Positions 1 to 14,600 are shown, numbered from the stretch's first letter. The stretch is 64,000 nucleotides of DNA from Nemertoderma westbladi (GCA_032718475.1 JAUCBJ010007883.1:1-64000), one strand, 5' to 3'. Notes: a model not told the origin generated them from the sequence alone. Made by a program: numbers and translations.

Positions 1-870
1 CAGTGGCTTTCCAAACAAATTACTGTACGCTGGACATTCCTAAATATTACCCGCAGAATTCTGCTCAGTTAATTTTTTGGTTTCTGACATATAAAAAATA
101 ACATGTCTTATCAATTTGTTTTATATGGGAATTTGAATTGAAACGCCAATTTAGATGTAAAATGTTTACAATGTGCCAACTATAAATATGCCAATTTCGT
201 GAATAAAAGACTACATAACGCCAGTATCTACGTAAAATGGTTTTAATTCGACAACAATTGTCGATAGCCAATATGATCTCTTCAGCTCTTATTTTATTGT
301 ATAATTATATATAATTTATATTATATTATTATATAATATGAGCTCTTCATTGCATTTCTACTAAGTATATTCTGGCACACGAACATCAAAAAACTTGTCT
401 CAATTTGTAATATTTACGAACATGTAATGAAACACCAATTTTGTTCTAAGTGTGTTAATCGGATTCAGAACACATTTTAACATAAAGAAATGCAGAAATC
501 ACCATTTCGGCAAAAATGGCATATAGGTGGTTTCAAAATGAAAGGGACGATATGGTTATGATGATTCGGGTAAGTCTTTAGATCTCTTAAGGTCACAGTG
601 CAGGTGATACCGGTATGGTATTGTCTATGATTTTGAAGGTCCATGTATGTTATGGTTCAGTTTATGTAAATAATGTGGCCTTCGAAACAAATTACAGTAC
701 ACTGGACTGGACATTCCTAAATATTACCCGCAGAATTATTCTGCTTATTATTAATTTGTTTTATATGGGAATTTGAATTGAAACGCCACTTTAGTTGTAA
801 AATGTTTACAGTGTGCCAACAATAAATAGGTCAACAATTTGCCAATTTCGTGAATAAACTCGTCTCCATC
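1..870. repeat. Diverged direct repeat (two copies of about 210 bp)
   Basis: Bases 1-215 and about 670-860 are the same sequence with scattered differences. Both contain AAACAAATTAC, GGACATTCCTAAATATTACC, GGGAATTTGAATTGAAACGC and GCCAATTTCGTGAATAAA in the same order. The first copy starts at or before the window edge. Neither copy has a convincing coding frame. It is probably an interspersed repeat of unknown class. Confidence 0.7.
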
Positions 871-1934
871 ACTAGACTGGTTGCGCTCGTCCTGTTTCGC
901 ATCACAAATGAAGGCATTCTCAAGAGGGAGCCCAAGAGATGACAATAAGAGTGAAGCCTCAAAGGGGGAAGGAACGCCCTACGAAACGAATAGAGTTGTG
1001 GGCAGTAACTATCCACTGGGAAGCAGCACCACAAACTTGCGCCAATCACGCTTGTGTATTTAATTTTTGTATATTGGCTGTTTGGTATAACTGGTACATG
1101 CGATGCAGCCTGCAGGATAAAAAGTCTAAATTAGATCCTAAAAAACCTGACTTTGGTGTACCTAGCGAACTTTTTAGGCTTCTTATGCGAACATAAATCG
1201 CAAATTGCTGATAATTTACTGTAGGTCCCGTGTTTTTACTTAGGCCTATATACCACAATAAATGCCATTAATAGTCACCCCATGAGTTTATAGCTTTAAT
1301 TAATATTATGCTCATTTTAATAGTTTATATTAAAAATGGTTTATTTTTTATTGCTAGCCAGGGTGCCGTCAAAAAGAATTATAAATCGTTCCCCAGGAAC
1401 ATATGCTTTTTTCGTTGCATGAAATACAAGAGATGATAGGATGATTAATAATTTGTTAATAATTGGTGCTAGGAACGCTTGAATATAAACTGATAATCAA
1501 ACGCCACTTATGATGAAATTTTTGGTCTTAAGTAGCATTATCGCCATTATGGCGTTAAGATGACATGTCTACCAAACGCCATTATATCCCGCAGAACGCC
1601 CTCATCATATATAAACAGGTCGCAAAAGCGCCAATAAACATATTTCGACATGGCGTATTTGTTAAGCGCAACATCTATATATATATATAGTCTAATTTAT
1701 GAATTAATTTAGGTGGGTTGCAATGGTAACCTAGGTAACCTCGTTTAATACAATAGTATTAATTAATATACCTAAACACTGTAAATACACTGTCATTAAA
1801 TACACTGTATAACTTACATATTAGATAAATAAACATTAAATTACACGTAAATTAAACCTTTACAGAATCAAAGCAATTATAAATATAATAAAATAATTGT
1901 TGTGGGGTGGGGTGACGTCGTCATTAAATGTATA

Positions 1935-2015
1935 TTATGTTATGATAAATGCTCTCCTTAGCGAAAAATATTTAATTACATATTTTTCGCTATGGAGAGC
2001 ATTATCATAATATAA
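1935..2015. repeat. Imperfect inverted repeat (hairpin)
   Basis: The left arm has ATGATAAATGCTCTCC followed by TAGCGAAAAATAT. The right arm has ATATTTTTCGCTA followed by GGAGAGCATTATCAT. The arms are about 35 bp and separated by a few bases (TTAATTAC). It is AT-rich and could be a small foldback or MITE end pair. No target duplication was identified. Confidence 0.7.
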
Positions 2016-2325
2016 TATAAACTATAAACTAAGTTTCTAAATCAGATTTATTAAGGTGAGAGAAAAAATATAGATTTAATGAATAATATTTCAGCCTGGA
2101 GAGGAAAACAATATTGTATTCTGTATCTAAAATGTGATTCTCTGTTGTGTGATATAAAAATTATTCTGAATAGAGTTTGATAAAGGCCTGTTGGCTGAAA
2201 TATTTCTCAGTAAACCTATATGTTTTCTATCACTCTGATTCCGAAACTAGTTTAGTATGATTAACGCGGTGACAGGGCACCTTCTCACTTACTAAAATAT
2301 AAACATAAAATCTTACTATTAATAA

Positions 2326-2331
2326 TTTATT
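2326..2331 (-). promoter_or_regulatory. Candidate polyadenylation signal of the ceramidase gene
   Basis: The plus-strand TTTATT reads AATAAA on the minus strand, 8 bp past the ceramidase stop codon (2339-2341). Another AATAAA-like hexamer lies near 2046. The position is right, but use of the signal is inferred. Confidence 0.5.
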
Positions 2332-2338
2332 ACAAACG

Positions 2339-2699
2339 CTAACTATTTCTTTTGAATCCATTATAACTATTATAACAAGATCCGTTTTTTATACTGCCGC
2401 TTTTGTTGCTTTCGATATATGGGAATCCTACAGCCCAACGGTTACAGGGCCACATACGTATCGAGAGATCCCGTCTTCCTTTAGAGTCTGGCACATCTGC
2501 GTAAACGAACCACCAATATAATATATGCAGCGATGACGCCACTGCCATGAACATATGCCATATCGAGTGACCCACAGGCCGGCCAACGTGTCTCTTCCAC
2601 TGGTCGCATAGCAACATGTCAGCAAGCCAAAATATGACCCCGATAAAGTTTAACACGATGGAGTAAATACCCACCATCTTGGCGCGGAAATTCCGTTGC
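2339..2699 (-). CDS. ACER: Ceramidase exon 5 (terminal exon)
   Basis: Starts after TTTCTAG and ends with TAG at 2341-2339. It encodes residues 163-282. The zinc-ligand pair H207 and H211 is in GHSIWHMF, preceded by FWLADMLLCDQW. The last roughly 50 residues are hydrophilic and not conserved as far as I can judge. Confidence 0.92.
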
Positions 2700-5600
2700 C
2701 TAGAAACAATGAAGATATTGAAATATAAAAGAGAAAGGTGCTACAGAAACCAATGTATTATTTTATAATTTGTATGTAATTAGTAGCAGTATTTATGGGT
2801 TTTAATTTAAATATAAAAGGTTTAAACGTTATCGCATTTAATTGAACATCAACGTACAAATTTGAATCACATCGATGAAATATGTGTGAAACTGGACACA
2901 AATCCCATACGAGCAGGTTACAGTGGCACGTTATTCTAACCAAACCAATAAACTAAAGTCAATGGAACAGGTTACAGTGGCACGTTATTCTAACCAAACC
3001 AATAAACTAAAGTCAATAGAACAGGTTACAGTGGCACGTTATTCTAACCAAACCAATAAACTAAAGTCAATAGAACAGGTTACAGAGGCACGTTATTCTA
3101 ACCAAACCAATAAACTAAAGTCAATAGAACAGGTTACAGTGGCACGTTATTCTAACCAAACCAATAAACTAAAGTCTATAGAACAGGTTCCAGTGGCACG
3201 TTACTCTAACCAAACCAATAAACTAAAGTCAATAGAATAGGTTATAGTGGCACGTTATTCTAACCAAACCAATAAACTAAAGTCAATAGAACAGGTTACA
3301 GTGGCACGTTATTCTAACCAAACCAATAAACTAAAGTCAATAGAACAGGTTACAGTGGCACGTTATTCTAACCAAACCAATAAACTAAAGTCTATAGAAC
3401 AGGTTACAGTGGCACGTTATTCTAACCAAACCAATAAACTAAAGTCAATAGAACAGGTTACAGTGGCACGTTATTCTAACCAAACCAATAAACTAAAGTC
3501 AATAGAACAGGTTACAGTGGCACGTTATTCTAACCAAACCAATAAACTAAAGTCAATAGAACAGGTTACAGTGGCATGTTATTCTAACCAAACTAATAAA
3601 CTAAAGTCAATAGAACAGGTTACAGTGGCATGTTATTCTAACCAAACCAATAAACTAAAGTCAATAGAACAGGTTACAGTGGCACGTTATTCTAACCAAA
3701 CCAATAAACTAAAGTCAATAGAACAGGTTACAGTGGCATGTTATTCTAACCAAACCAATAAACTAAAGTCAATAGAACAGGTTATAGTGGCACGTTATTC
3801 TAACCAAACCAATAAACTAAAGTCAATAGAACAGGTTACAGTGGCACGTTATTCTAACCAAACCAATAAACTAAAGTCAATAGAACAGGTTACAGTGGCA
3901 CGTTATTCTAACCAAACCAATAAACTAAAGTCAATAGAACAGGTTACAGTGGCATGTTATTATAACCAAACCAATAAACTAAAGTCAATAGAACAGGTTA
4001 CAGTGGCATGTTATTCTAACCAAACCAATAAACTAAAGTCAATAGAACAGGTTATAGTGGCACGTTATTCTAACCAAACCAATAAACTAAAGTCAATAGA
4101 ACAGGTTACAGTGGCACGTTATTCTAACCAAACCAATAAACTAAAGTCAATAGAACAGGTTACAGTGGCACGTTATTCTAACCAAACCAATAAACTAAAG
4201 TCAATAGAACAGGTTACAGTGGCATGTTATTATAACCAAACCAATAAACTAAAGTCAATAGAACAGGTTACAGTGGCACGTTATTCTAACCAAACCAATA
4301 AACTAAAGTCAATAGAACAGGTTACAGTGGCACGTTATTCTAACCAAACCAATAAACTAAAGTCTATAGAACAGGTTACAGTGGCACGTTATTCTAACCA
4401 AACCAATAAACTAAAGTCAATAGAACAGGTTACAATGGCACGTTATTCTAACCAAACCAATAAACTAAAGTCAATAGAACAGGTTATAGTGGCACGTTAT
4501 TCTAACCAAACCAATAAACTAAAGTCAATAGAACAGGTTACAGTGGCACGTTATTCTAACCAAACCAATAAACTAAAGTCAATAGAACAGGTTACAGTGG
4601 CACGTTATTCTAACCAAACCAATAAACTAAAGTCAATAGAACAGGTTACAGTGGCATGTTATTATAACCAAACCAATAAACTAAAGTCAATAGAACAGGT
4701 TACAGTGGCATGTTATTCTAACCAAACCAATAAACTAAAGTCAATAGAATAGGTTACAGAGGCACGTTATTCTAACCAAACCAATAAACTAAAGTCAATA
4801 GAACAGGTTATAGTGGCACGTTATTCTAACCAAACCAATAAACTAAAGTCAATAGAACAGGTTACAGTGGCACGTTATTCATACCAAACCAATAAACTAA
4901 AGTCAATAGAACAGGTTACAGTGGCACGTTATTCTAACCAAACCAATAAACTAAAGTCAATAGAACAGGTTACAGTGGCACGTTATTCTAACCAAACCAA
5001 TAAACTAAAGTCAATAGAACAGGTTACAGTGGCACGTTATTCTAACCAAACCAATAAACTAAAGTCAATAGAACAGGTTACAGTGGCACGTTATTCTAAC
5101 CAAACCAATAAACTAAAGTCAATAGAACAGGTTACAGTGGCACCTTATTCTAACCAAACCAATAAACTAAAGTCAATAGAACAGGTTACAGTGGCACGTT
5201 ATTCTAACCAAACCAATAAACTAAAGTCAATAGAACAGGTTACAGTGGCACGTTATTCTAACCAAACCAATAAACTAAAGTCAATAGAACAGGTTACAGT
5301 GGCACGTTATTCTAACCAAACCAATAAACTAAAGTCAATAGAACAGGTTACAGTGGCATGTTATTCTAACCAAACCAATAAACTAAAGTCAATAGAACAG
5401 GTTACAGTGGCACGTTATTCTAACCAAACCAATAAACTAAAGTCAATAGAACAGGTTACAGTGGCACGTTATTCTAACCAAACCAATAAACTAAAGTCAA
5501 TAGAACAGGTTACAATGGCACGTTATTCTAACCAAACCAATAAACTAAAGTCAATAGAACAGGTTACAGAGGCACGTTATTCTAACCAAACCAATAAACT

Positions 5601-8600
5601 AAAGTCAATAGAACAGGTTACAGTGGCACGTTATTCTAACCAAACCAATAAACTAAAGTCAATAGAACAGGTTACAGTGGCACGTTATTCTAACCAAACC
5701 AATAAACTAAAGTCAATAGAACAGGTTACAGTGGCACGTTATTCTAACCAAACCAATAAACTAAAGTCAATAGAACAGGTTACAGTGGCACGTTATTCTA
5801 ACCAAACCAATAAACTAAAGTCAATAGAACAGGTTACAATGGCACGTTATTCTAACCAAACCAATAAACTAAAGTCAATAGAACAGGTTACAATGGCACG
5901 TTATTCTAACCAAACCAATAAACTAAAGTCAATAGAACAGGTTACAGAGGCACGTTATTCTAACCAAACCAATAAACTAAAGTCAATAGAACAGGTTACA
6001 GTGGCACGTTATTCTAACCAAACCAATAAACTAAAGTCAATAGAACAGGTTACAGTGGCACGTTATTCTAACCAAACCAATAAACTAAAGTCAATAGAAC
6101 AGGTTACAGTGGCATGTTATTATAACCAAACCAATAAACTAAAGTCAATAGAACAGGTTACAGTGGCACGTTATTCTAACCAAACCAATAAACTAAAGTC
6201 AATAGAACAGGTTACAGTGGCACGTTATTCTAACCAAACCAATAAACTAAAGTCTATAGAACAGGTTACAGTGGCACGTTATTCTAACCAAACCAATAAA
6301 CTAAAGTCAATAGAACAGGTTACAATGGCACGTTATTCTAACCAAACCAATAAACTAAAGTCAATAGAACAGGTTATAGTGGCACGTTATTCTAACCAAA
6401 CCAATAAACTAAAGTCAATAGAACAGGTTACAGTGGCACGTTATTCTAACCAAACCAATAAACTAAAGTCAATAGAACAGGTTACAGTGGCACGTTATTC
6501 TAACCAAACCAATAAACTAAAGTCAATAGAACAGGTTACAGTGGCATGTTATTATAACCAAACCAATAAACTAAAGTCAATAGAACAGGTTACAGTGGCA
6601 TGTTATTCTAACCAAACCAATAAACTAAAGTCAATAGAACAGGTTATAGTGGCACGTTATTCTAACCAAACCAATAAACTAAAGTCAATAGAACAGGTTA
6701 CAGTGGCACGTTATTCATACCAAACCAATAAACTAAAGTCAATAGAACAGGTTACAGTGGCACGTTATTCTAACCAAACCAATAAACTAAAGTCAATAGA
6801 ACAGGTTACAGTGGCACGTTATTCTAACCAAACCAATAAACTAAAGTCAATAGAACAGGTTACAGTGGCACCGTTATTCTAACCAAACCAATAAACTAAA
6901 GTCAATAGAACAGGTTACAGTGGCACGTTATTCTAACCAAACCAATAAACTAAAGTCAATAGAACAGGTTACAGTGGCACGTTATTCTAACCAAACCAAT
7001 AAACTAAAGTCAATAGAACAGGTTACAGTGGCACGTTATTCTAACCAAACCAATAAACTAAAGTCAATAGAACAGGTTACAGTGGCATGTTATTCTAACC
7101 AAACCAATAAACTAAAGTCAATAGAACAGGTTACAGTGGCACGTTATTCTAACCAAACCAATAAACTAAAGTCAATAGAACAGGTTACAGTGGCACGTTA
7201 TTCTAACCAAACCAATAAACTAAAGTCAATAGAACAGGTTACAATGGCACGTTATTCTAACCAAACCAATAAACTAAAGTCAATAGAACAGGTTACAGAG
7301 GCACGTTATTCTAACCAAACCAATAAACTAAAGTCAATAGAACAGGTTACAGTGGCACGTTATTCTAACCAAACCAATAAACTAAAGTCAATAGAACAGG
7401 TTACAGTGGCACGTTATTCTAACCAAACCAATAAACTAAAGTCAATAGAACAGGTTACAGTGGCACGTTATTCTAACCAAACCAATAAACTAAAGTCAAT
7501 AGAACAGGTTACAGTGGCACGTTATTCTAACCAAACCAATAAACTAAAGTCAATAGAACAGGTTACAGTGGCACGTTATTCTAACCAAACCAATAAACTA
7601 AAGTCAATAGAACAGGTTACAATGGCACGTTATTCTAACCAAACCAATAAACTAAAGTCAATAGAACAGGTTACAGAGGCACGTTATTCTAACCAAACCA
7701 ATAAACTAAAGTCAATAGAACAGGTTACAGTGGCACGTTATTCTAACCAAACCAATAAACTAAAGTCAATAGAACAGGTTACAGTGGCACGTTATTCTAA
7801 CCAAACCAATAAACTAAAGTCAATAGAACAGGTTACAGTGGCACGTTATTCTAACCAAACCAATAAACTAAAGTCAATAGAACAGGTTACAGTGGCACGT
7901 TATTCTAACCAAACCAATAAACTAAAGTCAATAGAACAGGTTACAGAGGCACGTTATTCTAACCAAACCAATAAACTAAAGTCAATAGAACAGGTTACAG
8001 TGGCACGTTATTCTAACCAAACCAATAAACTAAAGTCAATAGAACAGGTTACAGTGGCACGTTATTCTAACCAAACCAATAAACTAAAGTCAATAAAACA
8101 GGTTACAGTGGCACGTTATTCTAACCAAACCAATAAACTAAAGTCAATAGAACAGGTTACAGTGGCACGTTATTCTAACCAAACCAATAAACTAAAGTCA
8201 ATAGAACAGGTTACAGTGGCACGTTATTCTAACCAAACCAATAAACTAAAGTCAATAGAACAGGTTACAGTGGCACGTTATTCTAACCAAACCAATAAAC
8301 TAAAGTCAATAGAACAGGTTACAGTGGCACGTTATTCTAACCAAACCAATAAACTAAAGTCAATAGAACAGGTTACAGTGGCACGTTATTCTAACCAAAC
8401 CAATAAACTAAAGTCAATAAAACAGGTTACAGTGGCACGTTATTCTAACCAAACCAATAAACTAAAGTCAATAGAATAGGTTACAGAGGCACGTTATTCT
8501 AACCAAACCAATAAACTAAAGTCAATAGAACAGGTTATAGTGGCACGTTATTCTAACCAAACCAATAAACTAAAGTCAATAGAACAGGTTACAGTGGCAC

Positions 8601-11600
8601 GTTATTCATACCAAACCAAAAAACTAAAGTCAATAGAACAGGTTACAGTGGCACGTTACTCTAACCAAACCAATAAACTAAAGTCAATAGAACAGGTTAC
8701 AGTGGCACGTTATTCTAACCAAACCAATAAACTAAAGTCTATAGAACAGGTTACAGTGGCACGTTATTCTAACCAAACCAATAAACTAAAGTCAATAGAA
8801 CAGGTTACAGTGGCACGTTATTCATACCAAACCAAAAAACTAAAGTCAATAGAACAGGTTACAGTGGCACGTTATTCTAACCAAACCAATAAACTAAAGT
8901 CAATAGAACAGGTTACAGTGGCATGTTATTCTAACCAAACCAATAAACTAAAGTCAATAGAACAGGTTACAGTGGCATGTTATTCTAACCAAACCAATAA
9001 ACTAAAGTCAATAGAACAGGTTACAGTGGCACGTTATTCTAACCAAACCAATAAACTAAAGTCAATAGAACAGGTTACAGTGGCACGTTATTCTAACCAA
9101 ACCAATAAACTAAAGTCAATAGAACAGGTTACAGTGGCACGTTATTCTAACCAAACCAATAAACTAAAGTCAATAGAACAGATTACAGTGGCACGTTATT
9201 CTAACAAGACCAATAAACTAAAGTCAATAGAACAGGTTACAGTGGCACGTTATTCTAACCAAACCAATAAACTAAAGTCAATAGAACAGGTTACAGTGGC
9301 CCGTTATTCTAACCAAACCAATAAACTAAAGTCAATAGAACAGGTTACAATGGCACGTTATTCTAACCAAACCAATAAACTAAAGTCAATAGAACAGGTT
9401 ACAGTGGCATGTTATTCTAACCAAACCAATAAACTAAAGTCAATAGAACAGGTTACAGTGGCACGTTATTCTAACCAAACTAAGTCAATAAAACAGGTTA
9501 CAGTGGCACGTTATTCTAACCAAACTAAGTCAATAAAACAGGTTACAGTGGCACGTTATTCTAACCAAACCAATAAACTAAAGTCAATAGAACAGGTTAC
9601 AGTGGCACGTTATTCTAACCAAACCAATAAACTAAAGTCAATAGAACAGGTTACAGTGGCACGTTATTCTAACCAAACCAATAAACTAAAGTCAATAGAA
9701 CAGGTTACAGTGGCACGTTATTCTAACCAAACCAATAAACTAAAGTCAATAGAACAGGTTACAGTGGCATGTTATTCTAACCAAACCAATAAACTAAAGT
9801 CAATAGAACAGGTTACAGTGGCACGTTATTCTAACCAAACCAATAAACTAAAGTCAATAGAACAGGTTACAGTGGCACGTTATTCTAACCAAACCAATAA
9901 ACTAAAGTCAATAGAACAGGTTACAGTGGCACGTTATTCTAACCAAACCAATAAACTAAAGTCAATAGAACAGGTTACAGTGGCACGTTATTCTAACCAA
10001 ACCAATAAACTAAAGTCAATAGAACAGGTTACAGTGGCACGTTATTCTAACCAATCCAATAAACTAAAGTCTATAGAACAGGTTACAATGGCACGTTATT
10101 CTAACCAAACCAATAAACTAAAGTCAATAGAACAGGTTACAGTGGCACGTTATTCTAACCAAACCAATAAACTAAAGTCTATAGAACAGGTTACAGTGGC
10201 ACGTTATTCTAACCAAACCAGTAAACTAAAGTCAATAGAACAGGTTACAGTGGCACGTTATTCTAACCAAACCAATAAACTAAAGTCAATAGAACAGGTT
10301 ACAGTGGCACGTTATTCTAACCAAACCAATAAACTAAAGTCTATAGAACAGGTTACAGTGGCACGTTATTCTAACCAAACCAGTAAACTAAAGTCAATAG
10401 AACAGGTTTCAATAGAACAGGTTACAGTGGCACGTTATTCTAACCAAACCAATAAACTAAAGTCAATAGAACAGGTTACAGTGGCACGTTATTCTAACCA
10501 AACCAATAAACTAAAGTCAATAGAACAGGTTACAGTGGCATGTTATTCTAACCAAACCAATAAACTAAAGTCAATAGGACAGGTTACAGTGGCACGTTAT
10601 TCTAACCAAACCAATAAACTAAAGTCAATAGAACAGGTTACAGTGGCACGTTATTCTAACCAAACCAATAAACTAAAGTCAATAGAACAGGTTACAGTGG
10701 CACGTTATTCTAACCAAACCAATAAACTAAAGTCAATAGAACAAGTTACAGTGGCACGTTATTCTAACCAAACCAATAAACTAAAGTCTATAGAACAGGT
10801 TACAGTGGCACGTTATTCTAACCAAACCAGTAAACTAAAGTCAATAGAACAGGTTACAGTGGCACGTTATTCTAACCAAACCAATAAACTAAAGTCAATA
10901 GAACAGGTTACAGTGGCATGTTATTCTAACCAAACCAATAAACTAAAGTCAATAGAACAGGTTACAGTGGCACGTTATTCTAACCAAACCAATAAACTAA
11001 AGTCAATAGAACAGGTTACAGTGGCATGTTATTCTAACCAAACCAATAAACTAAAGTCAATAGAACAGGTTACAGTGGCACGTTATTCTAACCAAACCAA
11101 TAAACTAAAGTCAATAGAACAGGTTACAGTGGCACGTTATTCTAACCAAACCAATAAACTAAAGTCAATAGAACAGGTTACAGTGGCACGTTATTCTAAC
11201 CAAACCAATAAACTAAAGTCAATAGAACAGGTTACAGTGGCACGTTATTCTAACCAAACCAATAAACTAAAGTCAATAGAACAGGTTACAGTGGCACGTT
11301 ATTCTAACCAAACCAATAAACTAAAGTCAATAGAACAGGTTACAGTGGCACGTTATTCTAACCAAACCAATAAACTAAAGTCAATAGAACAGGTTACAGT
11401 GGCACGTTATTCTAACCAAACCAATAAACTAAAGTCAATAGAACAGGTTACAGTGGCACGTTATTCTAACCAAACCAATAAACTAAAGTCAATAGAACAG
11501 GTTACAGTGGCACGTTATTCTAACCAAACCAATAAACTAAAGTCAATAGAACAGGATACAGAGGCACGTTATTCTAACCAAACCAATAAACTAAAGTCAA

Positions 11601-14600
11601 TAGAACAGGTTACAGTGGCACGTTATTCTAACCAAACCAATAAACTAAAGTCAATAGAACAGGTTATAGTGGCACGTTATTCTAACCAAACCAATAAACT
11701 AAAGTCAATAGAACAGGTTATAGTGGCACGTTATTCTAACCAAACCAATAAACTAAAGTCAATAGAACAGGTTACAGAGGCACGTTATTCTAACCAAACC
11801 AATAAACTAAAGTCAATAGAACAGGTTACAGTGGCACGTTATTCTAACCAAACTAAGTCAATAAAACAGGTTACAGAGGCACGTTATTCTAACCAAACCA
11901 ATAAACTAAAGTCAATAGAATAGGTTACAGAGGCACGTTATTCTAACCAAACCAATAAACTAAAGTCAATAGAACAGGTTATAGTGGCACGTTATTCTAA
12001 CCAAACCAATAAACTAAAGTCAATAGAACAGGTTATAGTGGCACGTTATTCTAACCAAACTAAGTCAATAAAACAGGTTACAGTGGCACGTTATTCTAAC
12101 CAAACCAATAAACTAAAGTCAATAGAATAGGTTACAGAGGCACGTTATTCTAACCAAACCAATAAACTAAAGTCAATAGAATAGGTTACAGAGGCACGTT
12201 ATTCTAACCAAACCAATAAACTAAAGTCAATAGAACAGGTTACAGTGGCACGTTATTCTAACCAAACCAATAAACTAAAGTCAATAGAATAGGTTACAGA
12301 GGCACGTTATTCTAACCAAACCAATAAACTAAAGTCAATAGAACAGGTTACAGTGGCACCTTATTCTAACCAAACCAATAAACTAAAGTCAATAAAACAG
12401 GTTACAGTGGCACGTTATTCTAACCAAACCAATAAACTAAAGTCAATAGAACAGGTTACAGTGGCACGTTATTCTAACCAAACCAATAAACTAAAGTCAA
12501 TAAAACAGGTTACAGTGGCACGTTATTCTAACCAAACCAATAAACTAAAGTCAATAGAACAAGTTACAGTTTTATTTTTGTTGATTATTTTTGGTAATCG
12601 GCTATTATTAGCATCGATTTCCCCTGGAGAGGAATTAATTTTGCTTGCGTTGAAAGTCCCCCCCCCCCCCCCCCCCCTACTTGAACTCAGGATGAGAAAG
12701 TCATAAATGAAACAAAATAAAAACTTTCCATAATTAATTAAACTTACGTTTTTCACTTTGTATAATATTTCTACTGTTTTGGATCTGACGCTTTCCGCAG
12801 GCATATAAAATTGAATATATCAAAATATACAACATTGTATATATCGTGGTATATGTTACGAAATATCTAATAAAATGTAGCATCGCGGTATTTGAGAAAC
12901 AGTTATTAATGTTGATACAAATGGGAGTAACGACACCGTTACGTAGGGTACTTGAATAAATAACAATGTCGTTGTGAAATTGGCCATTCTCCTCAGTAAA
13001 CACTTACTTGTAGGCCCGTCCATCGCCACATGGTGCGATAATAATTGGTACTCGCAGTAAAAGAAAGAACCAACCGATACAATTATTATCCAATTAAAAC
13101 ACAATTAGTGAATTACCGGACCGGTATTATGCTTTAGATGTAGATTAGCTGAGTAGAAATAGAGAACTGACCTTTGTAGAGAATAGATCAAGGATGCCAC
13201 CATAGGGCCCATGAAAACAATTAATACGATGTGGTTGATAGGTGGATAAATGAAGGATGACGCTGTCATGGAAACCAATGACAATAGACACAAACGTCGC
13301 CACCTAAATGAATAATGAAACTAAATGTGAATGTGATCTGAAACTTCAGTAGCACTACACTTAAGTGTACTGGAAATGGTTCTCAGATTCACTAATGGTT
13401 CAATTTGTCGGACATAAATATTTGTTTTAATAAAAGTAATTTACTGGAGGCAAAATTAGGTATCCTCTCTCTCGGTTATCTACTATAACTTACTGGAGGC
13501 TAACTAAGGCTCTTCTCTCTCGGCTATCTATCATAACTTACTGGAGGCTAACTAAGGCCCTTCTCTCTCGGCTATCTACTACAACTTACTGGAGGCTAAC
13601 TAAGGCTCTACTCTCTCGGCTTTCTCCCATAACTTACTGGAGGCTAACTAAGGCTCTTCTCTCTCGGCTATCTCCCATAACTTACTGGAGGCTAACTAAG
13701 GCTCTTCTCTCTCGGCTATCTACCATAACTTACTGGAGGGTAACTAAGGCTCTTCTCTCTCGGCTATCTCCCATAACTTACTGGAGGCTAACTAAGGCTC
13801 TTCTCTCTCGGCTATCTACCATAACTTACTGGAGGCTAACTAAGGCTCTTCTCTCTCGGCTATCTCCCATAACTTACTGGAGCCTAACTAAGGCTCTTCT
13901 CTCTCGGCTATCTACCATAACTTACTGGAGGCTAACTAAGGTTCTTCTCTATCGGCTATCTCCCATAACTTACTGAAGTCTAACTAAGGTTCTCCACTCT
14001 CGGCTATCTACCATAACTTACTGGAGGCTAACTAAGGCTCTTCTCTCTCTCTCTCGGCTATCTACCATAACTTACTAGAGGCTAACTAAGGCCCTTCTCT
14101 CTCGGCTATCTACCATAACTTACTGGAGGCTAACTAAGGCCCGTCTCTCTCGGCTATCTACCATAACTTACTGGAGGCTAACTAAGGCTCCTCTCTCTCT
14201 CTCGGCTATCTACCATAACTTACTAGAGGCTAACTAAGGCCCTTATCTCTCGGCTATCTACCATAACTTACTGGAGGCTAACTGAGGCCCTTCTCTCTCG
14301 GCTATCTACCATAACTTACTGGAGGCTAACTAAGGCTCTTCTCTCTCCGCTATCTACTATAACTTACTGGAGGCTAACTAAGGCTCTTCTCTCTCGGCTA
14401 TCTACCATAACTTACTGGAGGCTAACTAAGGCTCTTCTCTCTCGGCTATCTACCATAACTTACTGGAGGCTAACTAAGGCTCCTCTCTCTCCCTCGGCTA
14501 TCTACCATAACTTACTAGAGGCTAACTAAGGCCCTTCTCTCTCGGCTATCTACCATAACTTACTGGAGGCTAACTAAGGCCCTTCTCTCTCGGCTATCTA

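Larger units (their letters stand above)
871..2338. other. AT-rich intergenic stretch without a recognised gene
   Basis: Short open frames occur around 880-1200 on both strands, but none resembles a family I know. The only clear structure is the hairpin at 1935-2015. The minus-strand sequence just below 2339 is the 3' flank of the ceramidase gene. Confidence 0.5.

Noticed and set aside
831-1063. Overlapping open frames on both strands near 0.9-1.2 kb
   Set aside because: Short, mutually overlapping, with no recognisable motifs. A diverged repeat lies alongside.
2914-12570. Very long repetitive open frames (up to 1127 codons) that look like a structural protein
   Set aside because: They follow from a 54-bp stop-free unit, lie antisense within a ceramidase intron, are interrupted by recurrent TAG units and a 1-bp shift, and start only at alternative or accidental codons.
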